Positions 52,410-61,404 of a stretch of 64,000 nucleotides of DNA are shown piece by piece. The DNA is from DZBG01 sp049241565 (GTDB lineage Bacteria; Bdellovibrionota; Bacteriovoracia; Bacteriovoracales; Bacteriovoracaceae). The stretch is taken from NCBI GenBank assembly GCA_049241565.1, contig JBMLQL010000031.1, positions 1 to 64,000 of the forward strand. The letters run 5' to 3'. The position numbers were made by a program, and so were the translations under genes. The notes below the pieces were generated by a model that had not been told where the DNA came from, made no database searches, and worked only from the letters and a program-made list of their open reading frames with translations. Numbering within the stretch: position 1 is the first letter of the stretch; the number at the start of each line of letters is the position of its first letter.

Positions 52410-52865
52410 TTAGTCTTCATGAAGAGAATAGAGCGTAAAATTCCGTGAATGACCTTCAGGATGGTCAGTTTGCTCGTTAATTTTGATCTCCATTAAGTAC
52501 GGAGTAAAGCTTTCAGGAAGCTCTCTGAGGAGTCTTCGAGCAAATTTCATCCCCCACTCAGCAAAGAAATACTGTTTATCTTCAAGATAAACTGGAAGCT
52601 CGAGCTGAAGAACCTCTTCGTTTTTTTCAATACGATAAAAATCAGCATGAAGAATGGATTTTGCTTCAGATAAAATTGAATAAGTCGGACTTAATGTTTC
52701 GCCGTCACCGATGAAACTTTGAGTAAATGTTGTCTTTCCTGCTCCAAGATCACCCTCAAGAACAACCATTGCTGGAGACTTCGACAATTCTTTGAGCTCA
52801 TAAACAATATAAGGAAGGTCTGACTTAAAAACTTTTTTCCATTCGCGGATAACTTTTTTATTCAT
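52410..52865 (-). CDS. tsaE: tRNA threonylcarbamoyladenosine biosynthesis protein TsaE
   Basis: 151 residues. ATPase of the t6A synthesis complex. Walker A is 'GDLGAGKTTFTQSFI', followed by 'SPTYSILSEA', 'LHADFYRIEK' and 'FAEWG', which is the standard TsaE sequence order. It starts 9 bases after nnrED and ends the cdaA-glmM-pdxJ run. Confidence 0.93.
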   Translation of the reverse strand: MNKKVIREWKKVFKSDLPYIVYELKELSKSPAMVVLEGDLGAGKTTFTQSFIGDGETLSPTYSILSEAKSILHADFYRIEKNEEVLQLELPVYLEDKQYFFAEWGMKFARRLLRELPESFTPYLMEIKINEQTDHPEGHSRNFTLYSLHED

Positions 52866-52873
52866 AGCTGATT

Positions 52874-54454
52874 TTACTCTTCAATTGATTTAAAAGCGTC
52901 CGGAAAAAATTCAATCAGGCTTGTGGCCGTCATCGAACGAACACCATGTTTCTGAACAGCAAATTTTCCGGCCTCCGTGTGAATCATCACGGCCTGAAGA
53001 ATAGTGCGATTCATGTTTTCATAGATATTATATAACGAATCTCGTTTTTTTAAATTCGCTTCTTGAGATAAAAGACCTCCCATAATTCCGGCCAGGACAT
53101 CACCTACTCCACCAGTGGCCATCCCATCGTTGGGAGAGAAATTGAAATAAGTTTTTCCATTTGTCATACCTAGATAAGTACAAGGGCCTTTGAGAATAAC
53201 CGAGCAATTAATTTGCTCAATCACTTCGCGCAAATAGTGGTAAGGCCTCTTTGAAACCTCTTCCATGGAAATGCCACTAAACCGAGAAAACTCACCAAAG
53301 TGAGGAGTCAAAACAGTAGGCGCACTTCTCATCGAAAAGACACTACTATCTTCTTTCATAGAAAGAACGTTGATGGCATCCGCATCTAAAACAATAGGCC
53401 CAGAAAAATTATTGAGGATTTCAAGAACCACTTTCCTAGATCGAGTGGATCTCGCTAAACCCGGGCCAATAACAATAGCGTCGTACTTATTTATATCTTG
53501 CAGAACTCGTCCCCACCTGGCCTGATCATTAGGAATATAACCAGTCATGATCTCTGGAATGAGTCTAAACATCATCTCGTGATACTGAGGCTCCCAAGTA
53601 CAGGCCGTCACTAGCCCTGCACCAACCTTTAAAGCAGCTGTGGCTGCCATCACAGGGGCCCCTGTGAGTCCATGGGACCCACCGATCACCAGAGTGTGAC
53701 CAAAGAGTTTTTTATCTCCAAATTTATTACGGGCCTCTGAAGTTGACTCTAAGGCATCTTTAGTAAGGAGAAATTTATCTCCTCCTTCTTTTGTGAGCTC
53801 CGTGGGAAAACCGATCTCAATCATCTCCACTTCACCCAGAAGCTTCGCTCCTTCGCCTTGATAGTAACCAAGCTTTGGTAAGGCCACGGCCAGAGTCATA
53901 TCTGCTCGAATGGCATTGCCAAAAGAAGAACCAAACTCTCCCTCTACACCTGTCGGTATATCAAGAGAGACTGTATATGAGGATTCATGATTAATAAGAT
54001 TGATAATTTCATAGAGATGCTGGGGCAGTGGAAAGCGCACCCCTGTTCCAAAAATAGCGTCCACCACTACTTTCGGTCCACCGACTTGAGAGAAGTAGCT
54101 CTCAACATCAGCCGCTTCAGTGGCCATATGCACTTTCACTCCAAAGGCCCGGGCCTTTTTGAGCTGATAACCAAGTTCAATGGAAGATTGTTTTTCATCA
54201 AAAAGAAGAAAGGCGCGGGGTTTAACTCCATACTTCATCATATGACGTGCGATACTTAAGCCATCCGCCCCATTATTACCGTTACCAATGAAGAAAATCA
54301 TTTCTACACTTAAAAGATCTTCACCCAGTTTTTGAGTAATTCTTTCTGCACCTATGAGTCCCACATTTTCAATAATGAGTTTATCATCAAATTGATACTT
54401 CTCACGAGAGATGGCTTCGAGTTCTTTCATCTCTTGAGGGGTCACAATACGCAT
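52874..54454 (-). CDS. nnrED: Bifunctional NAD(P)H-hydrate epimerase / dehydratase
   Basis: 526 residues. Repairs hydrated NAD(P)H. The N-terminal YjeF_N epimerase domain (about 1-210) has 'GNGNNGADGLSIARHM'. The C-terminal ADP-dependent dehydratase domain (about 230-510) is ribokinase-like, with 'GSHGLTGAPVMAATAALKVG', 'LDADAINVLS' and 'NDGMATGGVGDVLAGIMGG', which holds the catalytic aspartate. The fused form matches E. coli YjeF. The gene lies 11 bases after pdxJ; acpS, often found here, is absent. Confidence 0.94.
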   Translation of the reverse strand: MRIVTPQEMKELEAISREKYQFDDKLIIENVGLIGAERITQKLGEDLLSVEMIFFIGNGNNGADGLSIARHMMKYGVKPRAFLLFDEKQSSIELGYQLKKARAFGVKVHMATEAADVESYFSQVGGPKVVVDAIFGTGVRFPLPQHLYEIINLINHESSYTVSLDIPTGVEGEFGSSFGNAIRADMTLAVALPKLGYYQGEGAKLLGEVEMIEIGFPTELTKEGGDKFLLTKDALESTSEARNKFGDKKLFGHTLVIGGSHGLTGAPVMAATAALKVGAGLVTACTWEPQYHEMMFRLIPEIMTGYIPNDQARWGRVLQDINKYDAIVIGPGLARSTRSRKVVLEILNNFSGPIVLDADAINVLSMKEDSSVFSMRSAPTVLTPHFGEFSRFSGISMEEVSKRPYHYLREVIEQINCSVILKGPCTYLGMTNGKTYFNFSPNDGMATGGVGDVLAGIMGGLLSQEANLKKRDSLYNIYENMNRTILQAVMIHTEAGKFAVQKHGVRSMTATSLIEFFPDAFKSIEE

Positions 54455-54465
54455 GGAAGGTCCTT

Positions 54466-55227
54466 TTACTTAACTTTAACGGGGAATTTTTTAAAGAGAT
54501 GAAGCATGTCCTCAGTGACTTGACTGATACCCACAAACACAGCCTCACTCATCATCCAATGACCTATATTATATTCCGAAAACACTCCAAGCTCCAAGAG
54601 CGGAGCGACACTTTCTAGTGTTAATCCGTGTCCGGCATGAAAACTTCTTCCCTGAGAGAGAATAATTTTTGCCCCTTCTTGATATTGTTTTAGGTGATGA
54701 GAAAGGTCAGTATCTTTGAGAAAGTCTTTAGCATACTCGCCCGTATGGACCTCCACTGCATCACAATGAATTTTAAGACTCGCGAGTAGAGTTTCTTGGT
54801 CAGCTTCTACGAATAAAGAAATTTTAGTTTCTGGAAGATGTTTTTTAAGTTTATCGCAAGCTGCTTTCACACGAGCAAAAGCTTCTGGAGTCAAAAGATC
54901 AAGTCCACCCTCTGTGGTACGCTCTTCGCGCTTCTCTGGCACCAAACATATCCATTCGGGATTTTCTCGAATCGCCAGATCAATAATCTGTGGGTGGCAA
55001 CCCATTTCAAGATTGAGGGGCTTTCCGAAATGCTGACACTGCTTATGAACTGGGCCCACATCTGTGTCTTGAATATGACGGCGATCTTCTCTTAAGTGGA
55101 TCGTAATTTGATCAGCTCCACTCATAAGGACGTCTCTAGCTGCTCTCTCCACTGAAGGATAGCCTTCTCCACGCTGTTGTCTAAGAGTGGCCACATGATC
55201 AATATTGACACCTAATCGAGGAACCAT
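54466..55227 (-). CDS. pdxJ: Pyridoxine 5'-phosphate synthase
   Basis: 253 residues. Condenses 3-amino-2-oxopropyl phosphate and deoxyxylulose phosphate to make vitamin B6 (DXP-dependent pathway). Motifs: 'LGVNIDHVATLRQQRGEGYP' and 'ADQITIHLREDRRHIQD', 'NLEMGCHPQ' and 'GHGLTLESVAPL'. It starts 3 bases after glmM. Confidence 0.95.
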   Translation of the reverse strand: MVPRLGVNIDHVATLRQQRGEGYPSVERAARDVLMSGADQITIHLREDRRHIQDTDVGPVHKQCQHFGKPLNLEMGCHPQIIDLAIRENPEWICLVPEKREERTTEGGLDLLTPEAFARVKAACDKLKKHLPETKISLFVEADQETLLASLKIHCDAVEVHTGEYAKDFLKDTDLSHHLKQYQEGAKIILSQGRSFHAGHGLTLESVAPLLELGVFSEYNIGHWMMSEAVFVGISQVTEDMLHLFKKFPVKVK

Positions 55228-55230
55228 CTT

Positions 55231-56586
55231 TTACCCCAAATACTTCTCAACAACTTGTGCTAGTTCTGTACAAACATCATTCACAAGTTTTTCATTTTTT
55301 CCTTCAACCATCACACGAACCAAAGGTTCAGTGCCTGAATAACGAAGAAGGATTCGCCCGGTACCGGCAAGCTTATGTTCAGCCTCTTTAAGCGCTTTTT
55401 GTATTTCTGGAACTTTTTCAAAAGGTGTTTTTTTCACCACATGAACATTCTGCATCACCTGGGGAAAGAGTTCGATCTCTGCCGCTAGTTCAGATAATTT
55501 TTTATCATAGAAGCGAATCGACTCAATGACCTTTAAGGCGGCCAGAGTTCCATCCCCTGTGGTTGAGTACTTTTTGAAAACAAGATGTCCTGAAGGCTCT
55601 CCTCCAAAAAGGGCCCCTTCTTTTCTCATGTACTCAACAATATATCTATCCCCCACTTGCGTGCGAACAAATTTCATTCCATTTTGAGTCAAGTAGTGCT
55701 CTAGACCAAAATTACACATCACTGTTCCAACAACTTCATTATTCGGACCCAGCTCTCCGGTATCTTTTAAAAACTTGGCACAAATTCCTAAAAGTTTATC
55801 TCCGTGAATCACAACTCCGTTAGAGTCAACAATCGTTAAGCGGTCACCGTCTCCATCTAAACATACACCAAGATCCGCGCGATATTTTTTCACGGCCTCA
55901 GCACACAGCTCGGGATGAAGGGCCCCGCAATGAGCATTAATATTGGTTCCGTTCGGGGCATTCCCCATCGAAATCACTTCTGCTCCCAGCTCTTCAAAAA
56001 CTGTGGGTGCCAGCTTATAACCGGCCCCATTAGCACCATCCACCACAATTCTCATGCCTTCTAAAGTATAGTTAGGTGAAAAAGCAGCTTTGGCCTGAAC
56101 AATATAGCGTCCGATCACTTCATCCAGACGTTTTGCATTTCCCAGCTCGGCCCCTGTCTTTACTGGAATAAGCGTGGGATCTAGAAGCATTTTTTCCAAT
56201 TCAAGCTCAATCTCATCGGGAAGTTTGTGTCCTGTGCGATCAAAAATTTTAATTCCATTATCTTCAAATGAATTATGACTCGCTGAAATCATCACTCCTG
56301 CGTCAGCACGCATTGACTGAGTCACAAAGGCCACACCTGGAGTTGGCAAAGGACCAGTCAAAATAGCACGCCCTCCTTGAGCACAAACTCCTGCCGAGAA
56401 AGCTTGCTCGAGCATATAACAGCTCAGCCGTGTATCTTTACCAATAATGATCAATGGTTTTTTAGCGAAATTTTTCTGAAAGTAACTTGTCACGGCCCGT
56501 CCAAGAACAAAAGCCACTTCCCCTGTCATCGGATAAACATTGGCCTTACCACGGATACCATCTGTCCCAAATAATTTACGGCTCAT
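55231..56586 (-). CDS. glmM: Phosphoglucosamine mutase
   Basis: 451 residues. Interconverts glucosamine 6- and 1-phosphate for UDP-GlcNAc synthesis. 'MSRKLFGTDGIRGKAN' is the typical N-terminus. The phosphoserine loop is 'GVMISASHNSFEDNGIK', the metal loop 'DGDGDRL', the sugar loop 'FGGEPSGHLVF' and the phosphate site 'RYSGTEPLVRVM'. It is directly in the cdaA-cdaR-glmM order known from Firmicutes, where CdaA, CdaR and GlmM interact. Confidence 0.96.
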   Translation of the reverse strand: MSRKLFGTDGIRGKANVYPMTGEVAFVLGRAVTSYFQKNFAKKPLIIIGKDTRLSCYMLEQAFSAGVCAQGGRAILTGPLPTPGVAFVTQSMRADAGVMISASHNSFEDNGIKIFDRTGHKLPDEIELELEKMLLDPTLIPVKTGAELGNAKRLDEVIGRYIVQAKAAFSPNYTLEGMRIVVDGANGAGYKLAPTVFEELGAEVISMGNAPNGTNINAHCGALHPELCAEAVKKYRADLGVCLDGDGDRLTIVDSNGVVIHGDKLLGICAKFLKDTGELGPNNEVVGTVMCNFGLEHYLTQNGMKFVRTQVGDRYIVEYMRKEGALFGGEPSGHLVFKKYSTTGDGTLAALKVIESIRFYDKKLSELAAEIELFPQVMQNVHVVKKTPFEKVPEIQKALKEAEHKLAGTGRILLRYSGTEPLVRVMVEGKNEKLVNDVCTELAQVVEKYLG

Positions 56587-56631
56587 CTTATACTCTTTGT
56601 TGAATCCATTACTCTTATAAAATACACTAAA

Positions 56632-57546
56632 TTAACGTGTATCTACAACTACCCGTCTAGGTTTTATATCGATTAAATAAGATCCTGTGGGGAGAAGATA
56701 TTTGACATCAGCTTCAATCTTTCCCTTAGTTCCAATAGGAACCTCCACCCAAACCTCAATTTGTTTTTCAATCTGAGGTGAGTTCTTAATTAAGGCTTCT
56801 GGTAAAAAAGCCTTAAGACTAACTGTGGCAGGAATAACTTTTCCAGGGGCCCCATTAATTCGAACCGCCACTTTAGGCAAAATCAAATTAGGCTTATTTG
56901 TCTTAAGTACTGGTCTGAACATAATTTCTTTCCCACTCATCACGGCCATGCGTTCATCAGGAAGATTAAGCTCCATCATCAATTCTTCGCCCACCATCAA
57001 TGAGTCGAGCTCAATAGGGCGAGTCGATACTTCGTTTAAAGAAATAATCACTGATCTCGGTCCATAGACCTCAACCTCTTTAGGCGAAATACTCCACGAC
57101 TTCATATTTAAAGACGCCGGGAGTTGACCGACAAATGTCGGTCTCACTGGGACCAGCTTAGAAGCCTTTTTCTCAAGCCTTGTCAGAATTTTTTTAGGAG
57201 AGACATCTTCCACTTCAATCCCAATCGGCAATTGGAAATCTGCTTTCTGCAAAACAATACTTTGATTTAATCCTGCTTTTTTATTTCGCTTTAGTAGATC
57301 GAGGGTGATTCGATCTTCACGATCAAGAATTGATCTAAGAAAGACTCGTGGTCCTTTCAAGGTTAAAACAACCTCTTGTACGGGACGCTTGGCCCAGACA
57401 AGATCATCCGGAATAATATAATCAATATAGACAATCTTCTCGACATTGATGGTTTCAGAGTTCACCACATAAAGCCAGAGTGTCAGCGAGAAGATCACCG
57501 AGATGAGTTTCAGGGAGTGCTTGCGCCACTTATTTTTTTTATTCAT
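56632..57546 (-). CDS. cdaR: YbbR-domain protein, CdaR-like regulator of CdaA
   Basis: 304 residues. One N-terminal membrane anchor (about 12-30, 'LKLISVIFSLTLWLYVVNSE') followed by three YbbR-like beta-rich repeats on the outside of the membrane, including 'VRPTFVGQLPASLNMKSWSI' with 'SPKEVEVYGPRSVI' after it. CdaR binds and modulates the diadenylate cyclase. Its start overlaps the cdaA stop by 8 bases. Confidence 0.88.
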   Translation of the reverse strand: MNKKNKWRKHSLKLISVIFSLTLWLYVVNSETINVEKIVYIDYIIPDDLVWAKRPVQEVVLTLKGPRVFLRSILDREDRITLDLLKRNKKAGLNQSIVLQKADFQLPIGIEVEDVSPKKILTRLEKKASKLVPVRPTFVGQLPASLNMKSWSISPKEVEVYGPRSVIISLNEVSTRPIELDSLMVGEELMMELNLPDERMAVMSGKEIMFRPVLKTNKPNLILPKVAVRINGAPGKVIPATVSLKAFLPEALIKNSPQIEKQIEVWVEVPIGTKGKIEADVKYLLPTGSYLIDIKPRRVVVDTR

Positions 57547-58348
57547 GGATCATCCCCATAGGCTCCGAATGAGGAACGCGATCAATCTCAAGTAAGAACT
57601 TACGAAGATAGCGGCGAAGCTCTTGATCATTTTCCATTGGATGGAAGACACCATTATAACAGATATTAATTTTTCCTGTCTCTTCGGAAACAATCAGCAC
57701 CACGGCATCGGAAACTTCACTAATCCCAAGGGCCGCACGGTGACGTGTTCCAAAATGGCGATCAATCTCTACATTTTTTGAAAGAGGAAGGAAACATCCT
57801 GCCGACTGAATGATACCATTATAAATAATAATCGCCCCATCATGCAGAGGAGACTTTGTCTGAAAGATTGAATAAATAATATCTGAATGAACGCGACAAT
57901 CAAGCCTGGTTCCCGTAGTTGAATAATTTAACAATCCATGATTTTTCTCAAAGACAACCAAGGCCCCTGTTCTCTCTCTGGAAAGAGCATTGGCCGCAGC
58001 CACAACTTCTTCAATCTGTTGATCGAATTTAGATTTCCCACCACGAGTTCCTAGAAGTTTTGTTCCTGCAAGTGTTACTAAAGTAGCACGAATTTGATCT
58101 TGAAAAAGAACGATCACAATAATGAAAAGATAATCAAAAAAGTTTTGGAGTAACCAGTTCAAACTGTAAAGCTCATAACTTGAACTGATCCACCACATAG
58201 CGGTGAGAGAAAGAATCCCTACAAGCATTTGATAAGCACGCGTTCCTTGAATAAGAACGAAAAACCGATAAATGATAATTGATACCATCGCGATATCAAT
58301 GAGATCATTCATTCGAATATTGGCCAGCAGATAAGCTAGTTGTTGCAA
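57539..58348 (-). CDS. cdaA: Membrane diadenylate cyclase CdaA
   Basis: 269 residues. Makes cyclic di-AMP from two ATP. Three TM helices at about 16-34, 40-57 and 66-84, then the DAC domain with 'LHDGAII' (DGA at 170-172) and 'FGTRHRAALG' (RHR at 202-204). The full core 'ALVVFEKNHGLLNY' to 'VLIVSEETGKI' is conserved. A TTG start follows AAGGA by 7-8 bases. First gene of the cdaA-cdaR-glmM-pdxJ-nnrED-tsaE run. c-di-AMP is best known in Gram-positives, but DAC enzymes occur in this lineage. Confidence 0.94.
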   Translation of the reverse strand: MQQLAYLLANIRMNDLIDIAMVSIIIYRFFVLIQGTRAYQMLVGILSLTAMWWISSSYELYSLNWLLQNFFDYLFIIVIVLFQDQIRATLVTLAGTKLLGTRGGKSKFDQQIEEVVAAANALSRERTGALVVFEKNHGLLNYSTTGTRLDCRVHSDIIYSIFQTKSPLHDGAIIIYNGIIQSAGCFLPLSKNVEIDRHFGTRHRAALGISEVSDAVVLIVSEETGKINICYNGVFHPMENDQELRRYLRKFLLEIDRVPHSEPMGMIHE

Positions 58349-58410
58349 CGATATTTCCTTGTTGTCTAACTTATCGGAGCCTGTAATGGAAAATTAAGGA
58401 GTTAAAAATG

Positions 58411-58450
58411 AAAAAGGGAGAATCCAAAAGGTGCTTGCACCTTTTGGATT
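58411..58450 (-). terminator. Rho-independent terminator of the PilZ-GAF-AAA regulator gene
   Basis: AATCCAAAAGGTGC (58421-58434) and GCACCTTTTGGATT (58437-58450) form a 14-bp stem with a very tight loop. On the minus strand it follows the stop codon by 3 bases and is followed by CTCCCTTTTT. It separates this gene from cdaA. Confidence 0.85.
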
Positions 58451-58453
58451 TTA

Positions 58454-60412
58454 TTAGGCAACTTCTTTTTTATCTGATGATAGTGTAGGTGCAGTCTTTA
58501 TTTGCTCAAGAATTTCATCTGACATGAGCATTTTTTTACGAAGGGCCTCACGACTAATTCCCATAGTTGTGGCCGCTTTTGATTTATTCCCTCTGTGACG
58601 CTTAATCTCAGCAAGAATCATTTCACGCTCAACCAAGGCCACACGGTCTTTAAGTGGAATACTCGGATCATTCGCCATAGGAACATTATCGATCACACCT
58701 GGATTCGCCTTAGTCATATCAATAATAGGATTTGCTTTTGATCCTAGATCTCCCACCACATGGGCCTTCGGATTATACAAAACTACTTTTTCAATGGCCT
58801 TTTCAAGCTCCATTACATTTCCTGGCCATGGGTAGCTCAAAAACTGATCTTTCACCTCTTGAGAGAGTTCTTTTAAAAGAAGACCCTGTTTACGACATTC
58901 CTTTTTAAGAAAATGAATCGTCAGATCTTCAATGTCTGCCGTTCTTTTACGAAGAGGCTCAATATGAACTTCTGAAGAACTGATGAAATGATACAACTCA
59001 GGGTTAAACACACCCTCATCTAGCGCCATGACTTTAATATCACGAGTTGTAGTGAAAACAGGTCTTACATCTAATGATATTTTTGAACCTGGGACACGAC
59101 GTTCTTTGAAAGCTTCGATTAATTGTTTCTGAAGAGTTAGTGGCATATAGCTAATCTCATCAAAAACAATTGTTCCACCAATACACTCTTCTAGCTTTCC
59201 TAGGAGTTCATGATCACCAAAGATTGTCTTTTTAAGATCGTTCTCATCAACACCCTTACAATTGACCACGAAATAAGGACATAGCCCCTTCTTTCCTTCA
59301 GCATGGATGATACGGGCAAAAAGTTTTTTTCCCACTCCTGCTTCACCACAAATAAGCACTGGTGTTTCAAGATCCTTGAGTTTAACCATGGCCTTTCTAA
59401 TATCTGAGGTCTGAGAAGATCGTCCAATCCAAGCGAACTCACGATCATACGGAGCGCTAAATCTACGGATCAATGATTTCTCAGAAAGCGGGTTATAATT
59501 ATGGAAGACTGAAGAGACAATCAAAGCAAGAACCTTCATTGTTTTTTCATCTTCTACAGTAAATCTATCTTCATTTCTTTTATTAAGAACTTCGATCACT
59601 CCAATAATTTTATCTTCACGATTATAAATTGGAGAGCAAATAATTGATCTTGTATCATAGCCAGTGACTTTATCCATGTCTTCTGAGAAACGAACTTGAT
59701 CATTTTTTGTATCAATATTCAGTGAAACACCTGTGGTAAAAACTGAGCCTGCAATTCCCTTGCGGTAATCAAATTTCAGGACTTCTTTATCCACACCAAT
59801 TGCGGCCACAGCTTCAAGCTCGTTGGTATCTGTATTAATAAGAAAGATAGAGGCACGTTGAGCATTAAGAATACGAACAATTTCTTCCAGCATTGATTCA
59901 ACAAATTTTTCTTTATTACCCATAAGAGTAATATCTTTAAAAAGAGAAAGAAGAAGAGAGAACATTTCAAAGCCCTCTTTTTCATTGGCATATCTCTCAG
60001 TCAACGCCAATTGAACAAGACTATCCTTCACTCTTTCCGGTGGAAGAGATTGAATATACTGTTCAATAAAGCGCTTCATATTAGGAAAATCTTCTGACTC
60101 TAACTCTGCTCCGTAATTCATCATTGATGAATCAGCATTCTGCTCACCAAAGGCACGCACAATTCGTGCATGAAAGTCAAAACGAAGTCTTTTAAATTGA
60201 AGTGAACAACGAATCTGTTGTCCTACTGGTAATGCCTTTGTCGTGATAAAACCAAGACCTGTCATACTCACATCACCGAGTTTAACTTTATCTACAAATT
60301 CAAATCGGCCTTGATCGTTTTCAAATTCAACCAGGAACATCACGTCATCTCGGGACTCAACAGGCACGCGAAACGATTGGTAATATTTGAATTCTGAAAA
60401 ACTAGTCAGCAT
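58454..60412 (-). CDS. PilZ-GAF-AAA+-Fis regulator, degenerate enhancer-binding-protein type
   Basis: About 652 residues. The N-terminus is PilZ-like ('GDVSMTGLGF', fitting DxSxxG). Next is a GAF domain ('AQRASIFLINTDTNELEAVA'), then a sigma-54-activator-type AAA+ domain and a C-terminal Fis HTH ('NKSKAATTMGISREALRKKM'). Walker A is 'GEAGVGKK' and Walker B 'IVFDEI'. The GAFTGA loop is missing: where it should be there is 'IFGDHELLGKLEEC'. The usual arginine finger 'FREDLYYRL' is replaced by 'FNPELYHFI'. I use the ATG at 60412, five bases after GGTGGAG, instead of 60445, which has no ribosome binding site. Confidence 0.82.
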   Translation of the reverse strand: MLTSFSEFKYYQSFRVPVESRDDVMFLVEFENDQGRFEFVDKVKLGDVSMTGLGFITTKALPVGQQIRCSLQFKRLRFDFHARIVRAFGEQNADSSMMNYGAELESEDFPNMKRFIEQYIQSLPPERVKDSLVQLALTERYANEKEGFEMFSLLLSLFKDITLMGNKEKFVESMLEEIVRILNAQRASIFLINTDTNELEAVAAIGVDKEVLKFDYRKGIAGSVFTTGVSLNIDTKNDQVRFSEDMDKVTGYDTRSIICSPIYNREDKIIGVIEVLNKRNEDRFTVEDEKTMKVLALIVSSVFHNYNPLSEKSLIRRFSAPYDREFAWIGRSSQTSDIRKAMVKLKDLETPVLICGEAGVGKKLFARIIHAEGKKGLCPYFVVNCKGVDENDLKKTIFGDHELLGKLEECIGGTIVFDEISYMPLTLQKQLIEAFKERRVPGSKISLDVRPVFTTTRDIKVMALDEGVFNPELYHFISSSEVHIEPLRKRTADIEDLTIHFLKKECRKQGLLLKELSQEVKDQFLSYPWPGNVMELEKAIEKVVLYNPKAHVVGDLGSKANPIIDMTKANPGVIDNVPMANDPSIPLKDRVALVEREMILAEIKRHRGNKSKAATTMGISREALRKKMLMSDEILEQIKTAPTLSSDKKEVA

Positions 60413-60499
60413 GAGAACTCCACCGTAAAGGTTATAATCCACCATGCTTATCGGATGCTTTTCAGGAAACTTTAGCCAATTTGGCAGATAAAGTTGGCA

Positions 60500-61363
60500 C
60501 TACTCTAGGAAAGCCGTGAGGATTTTCTTCATGATATTGGCCTGAGTAATTTTTTCAAGTTGCTCAATTCCAGGCTGGGAATTGATCTCTAGGATATAGG
60601 CCTCAGATCCCGTCCAAAGAATATCTACGGCGCCATACTCACATGGGGCCAGATCAATAAGCCTTAAAGCTTCCTCTTCCACCGTTTTCGGGGGAATACT
60701 CACAATCTCAGCGCCGCCACCTTGAGAGAAATTAGACTTCACTCCACTTCCTGATCTTTTCAGCCACCAGAACTGATTGGTCTTTTTAATAAAGAAGCAT
60801 CGGTACTCGGCTTCGGCTTTAATATACGGTTGGATCAAAAAATCTTGGTCTTTAATCGCCCAGAAAGTTTCAAGCCAAGAGAAAAGGTTTTGTCTTCCAT
60901 CGATGAGGTTCACCCCAATCCCTTGCTGCCCTCGATTGAGCTTAAAAATCCACTGATGATCTAAATTAAATCTTTCAGCAAAGTCATCAATGCTCTCCAT
61001 CATGGGTTCTGTCACACGACCGCGAAGGGCCAGAGTCGGTACGGCGGTTAGGCCATGCTTATTAAAAAATCGCAGCTGTCTGAGCTTGGTGCGAGTTAAA
61101 TGAATGGCGGCCAAGGGATTCCAGCAATCGGCCTTGGGATAGATAGACTTGGTCATCTCAAGATCAAAATCATCCATATGAATCCCACTTGTCCTATACA
61201 TAACAAAACATCGGGCCGGATCTATATCCAAAGGAGAAATAACTGACTGAAAAGGATTGATATCTTGAATCTCCAGTCCATCGGACTCGCACTCTTCATG
61301 GAATCGTCGAGAAAAATAGGTGTCTAGGTTGCTTGAGAGATAAATAATTTTTTCTGGACTCAT
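60500..61363 (-). CDS. ATP-grasp ligase, RimK-like
   Basis: About 287 residues. The ATP-grasp fold is visible from 'DHQWIFKLNRGQQGIGVNLI' (glycine-rich ATP loop) through 'FLIQPYIKAEAEYRCFFI', 'GGGAEIVSIPP' and the metal-ligand motif 'ILEINSQPG' (E-x-N). It resembles RimK-type glutamate ligases and other peptide-bond-forming enzymes. The ATG at 61363 has AGGGA nine bases before it. It is divergent from the M14 carboxypeptidase gene with 41 bases between starts. Substrate unknown. Confidence 0.78.
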   Translation of the reverse strand: MSPEKIIYLSSNLDTYFSRRFHEECESDGLEIQDINPFQSVISPLDIDPARCFVMYRTSGIHMDDFDLEMTKSIYPKADCWNPLAAIHLTRTKLRQLRFFNKHGLTAVPTLALRGRVTEPMMESIDDFAERFNLDHQWIFKLNRGQQGIGVNLIDGRQNLFSWLETFWAIKDQDFLIQPYIKAEAEYRCFFIKKTNQFWWLKRSGSGVKSNFSQGGGAEIVSIPPKTVEEEALRLIDLAPCEYGAVDILWTGSEAYILEINSQPGIEQLEKITQANIMKKILTAFLE

Positions 61364-61404
61364 TCGAGACAATCCCTGTTAAGTTTTTTAGTATTGTAGG
61401 ACAT

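Noticed and set aside
52386..52412. Hairpin ACCGACT/AGTTGGT after tsaE as a terminator
   Set aside because: Needs a G-T pair, is short, and on the minus strand it is followed by A rather than T.
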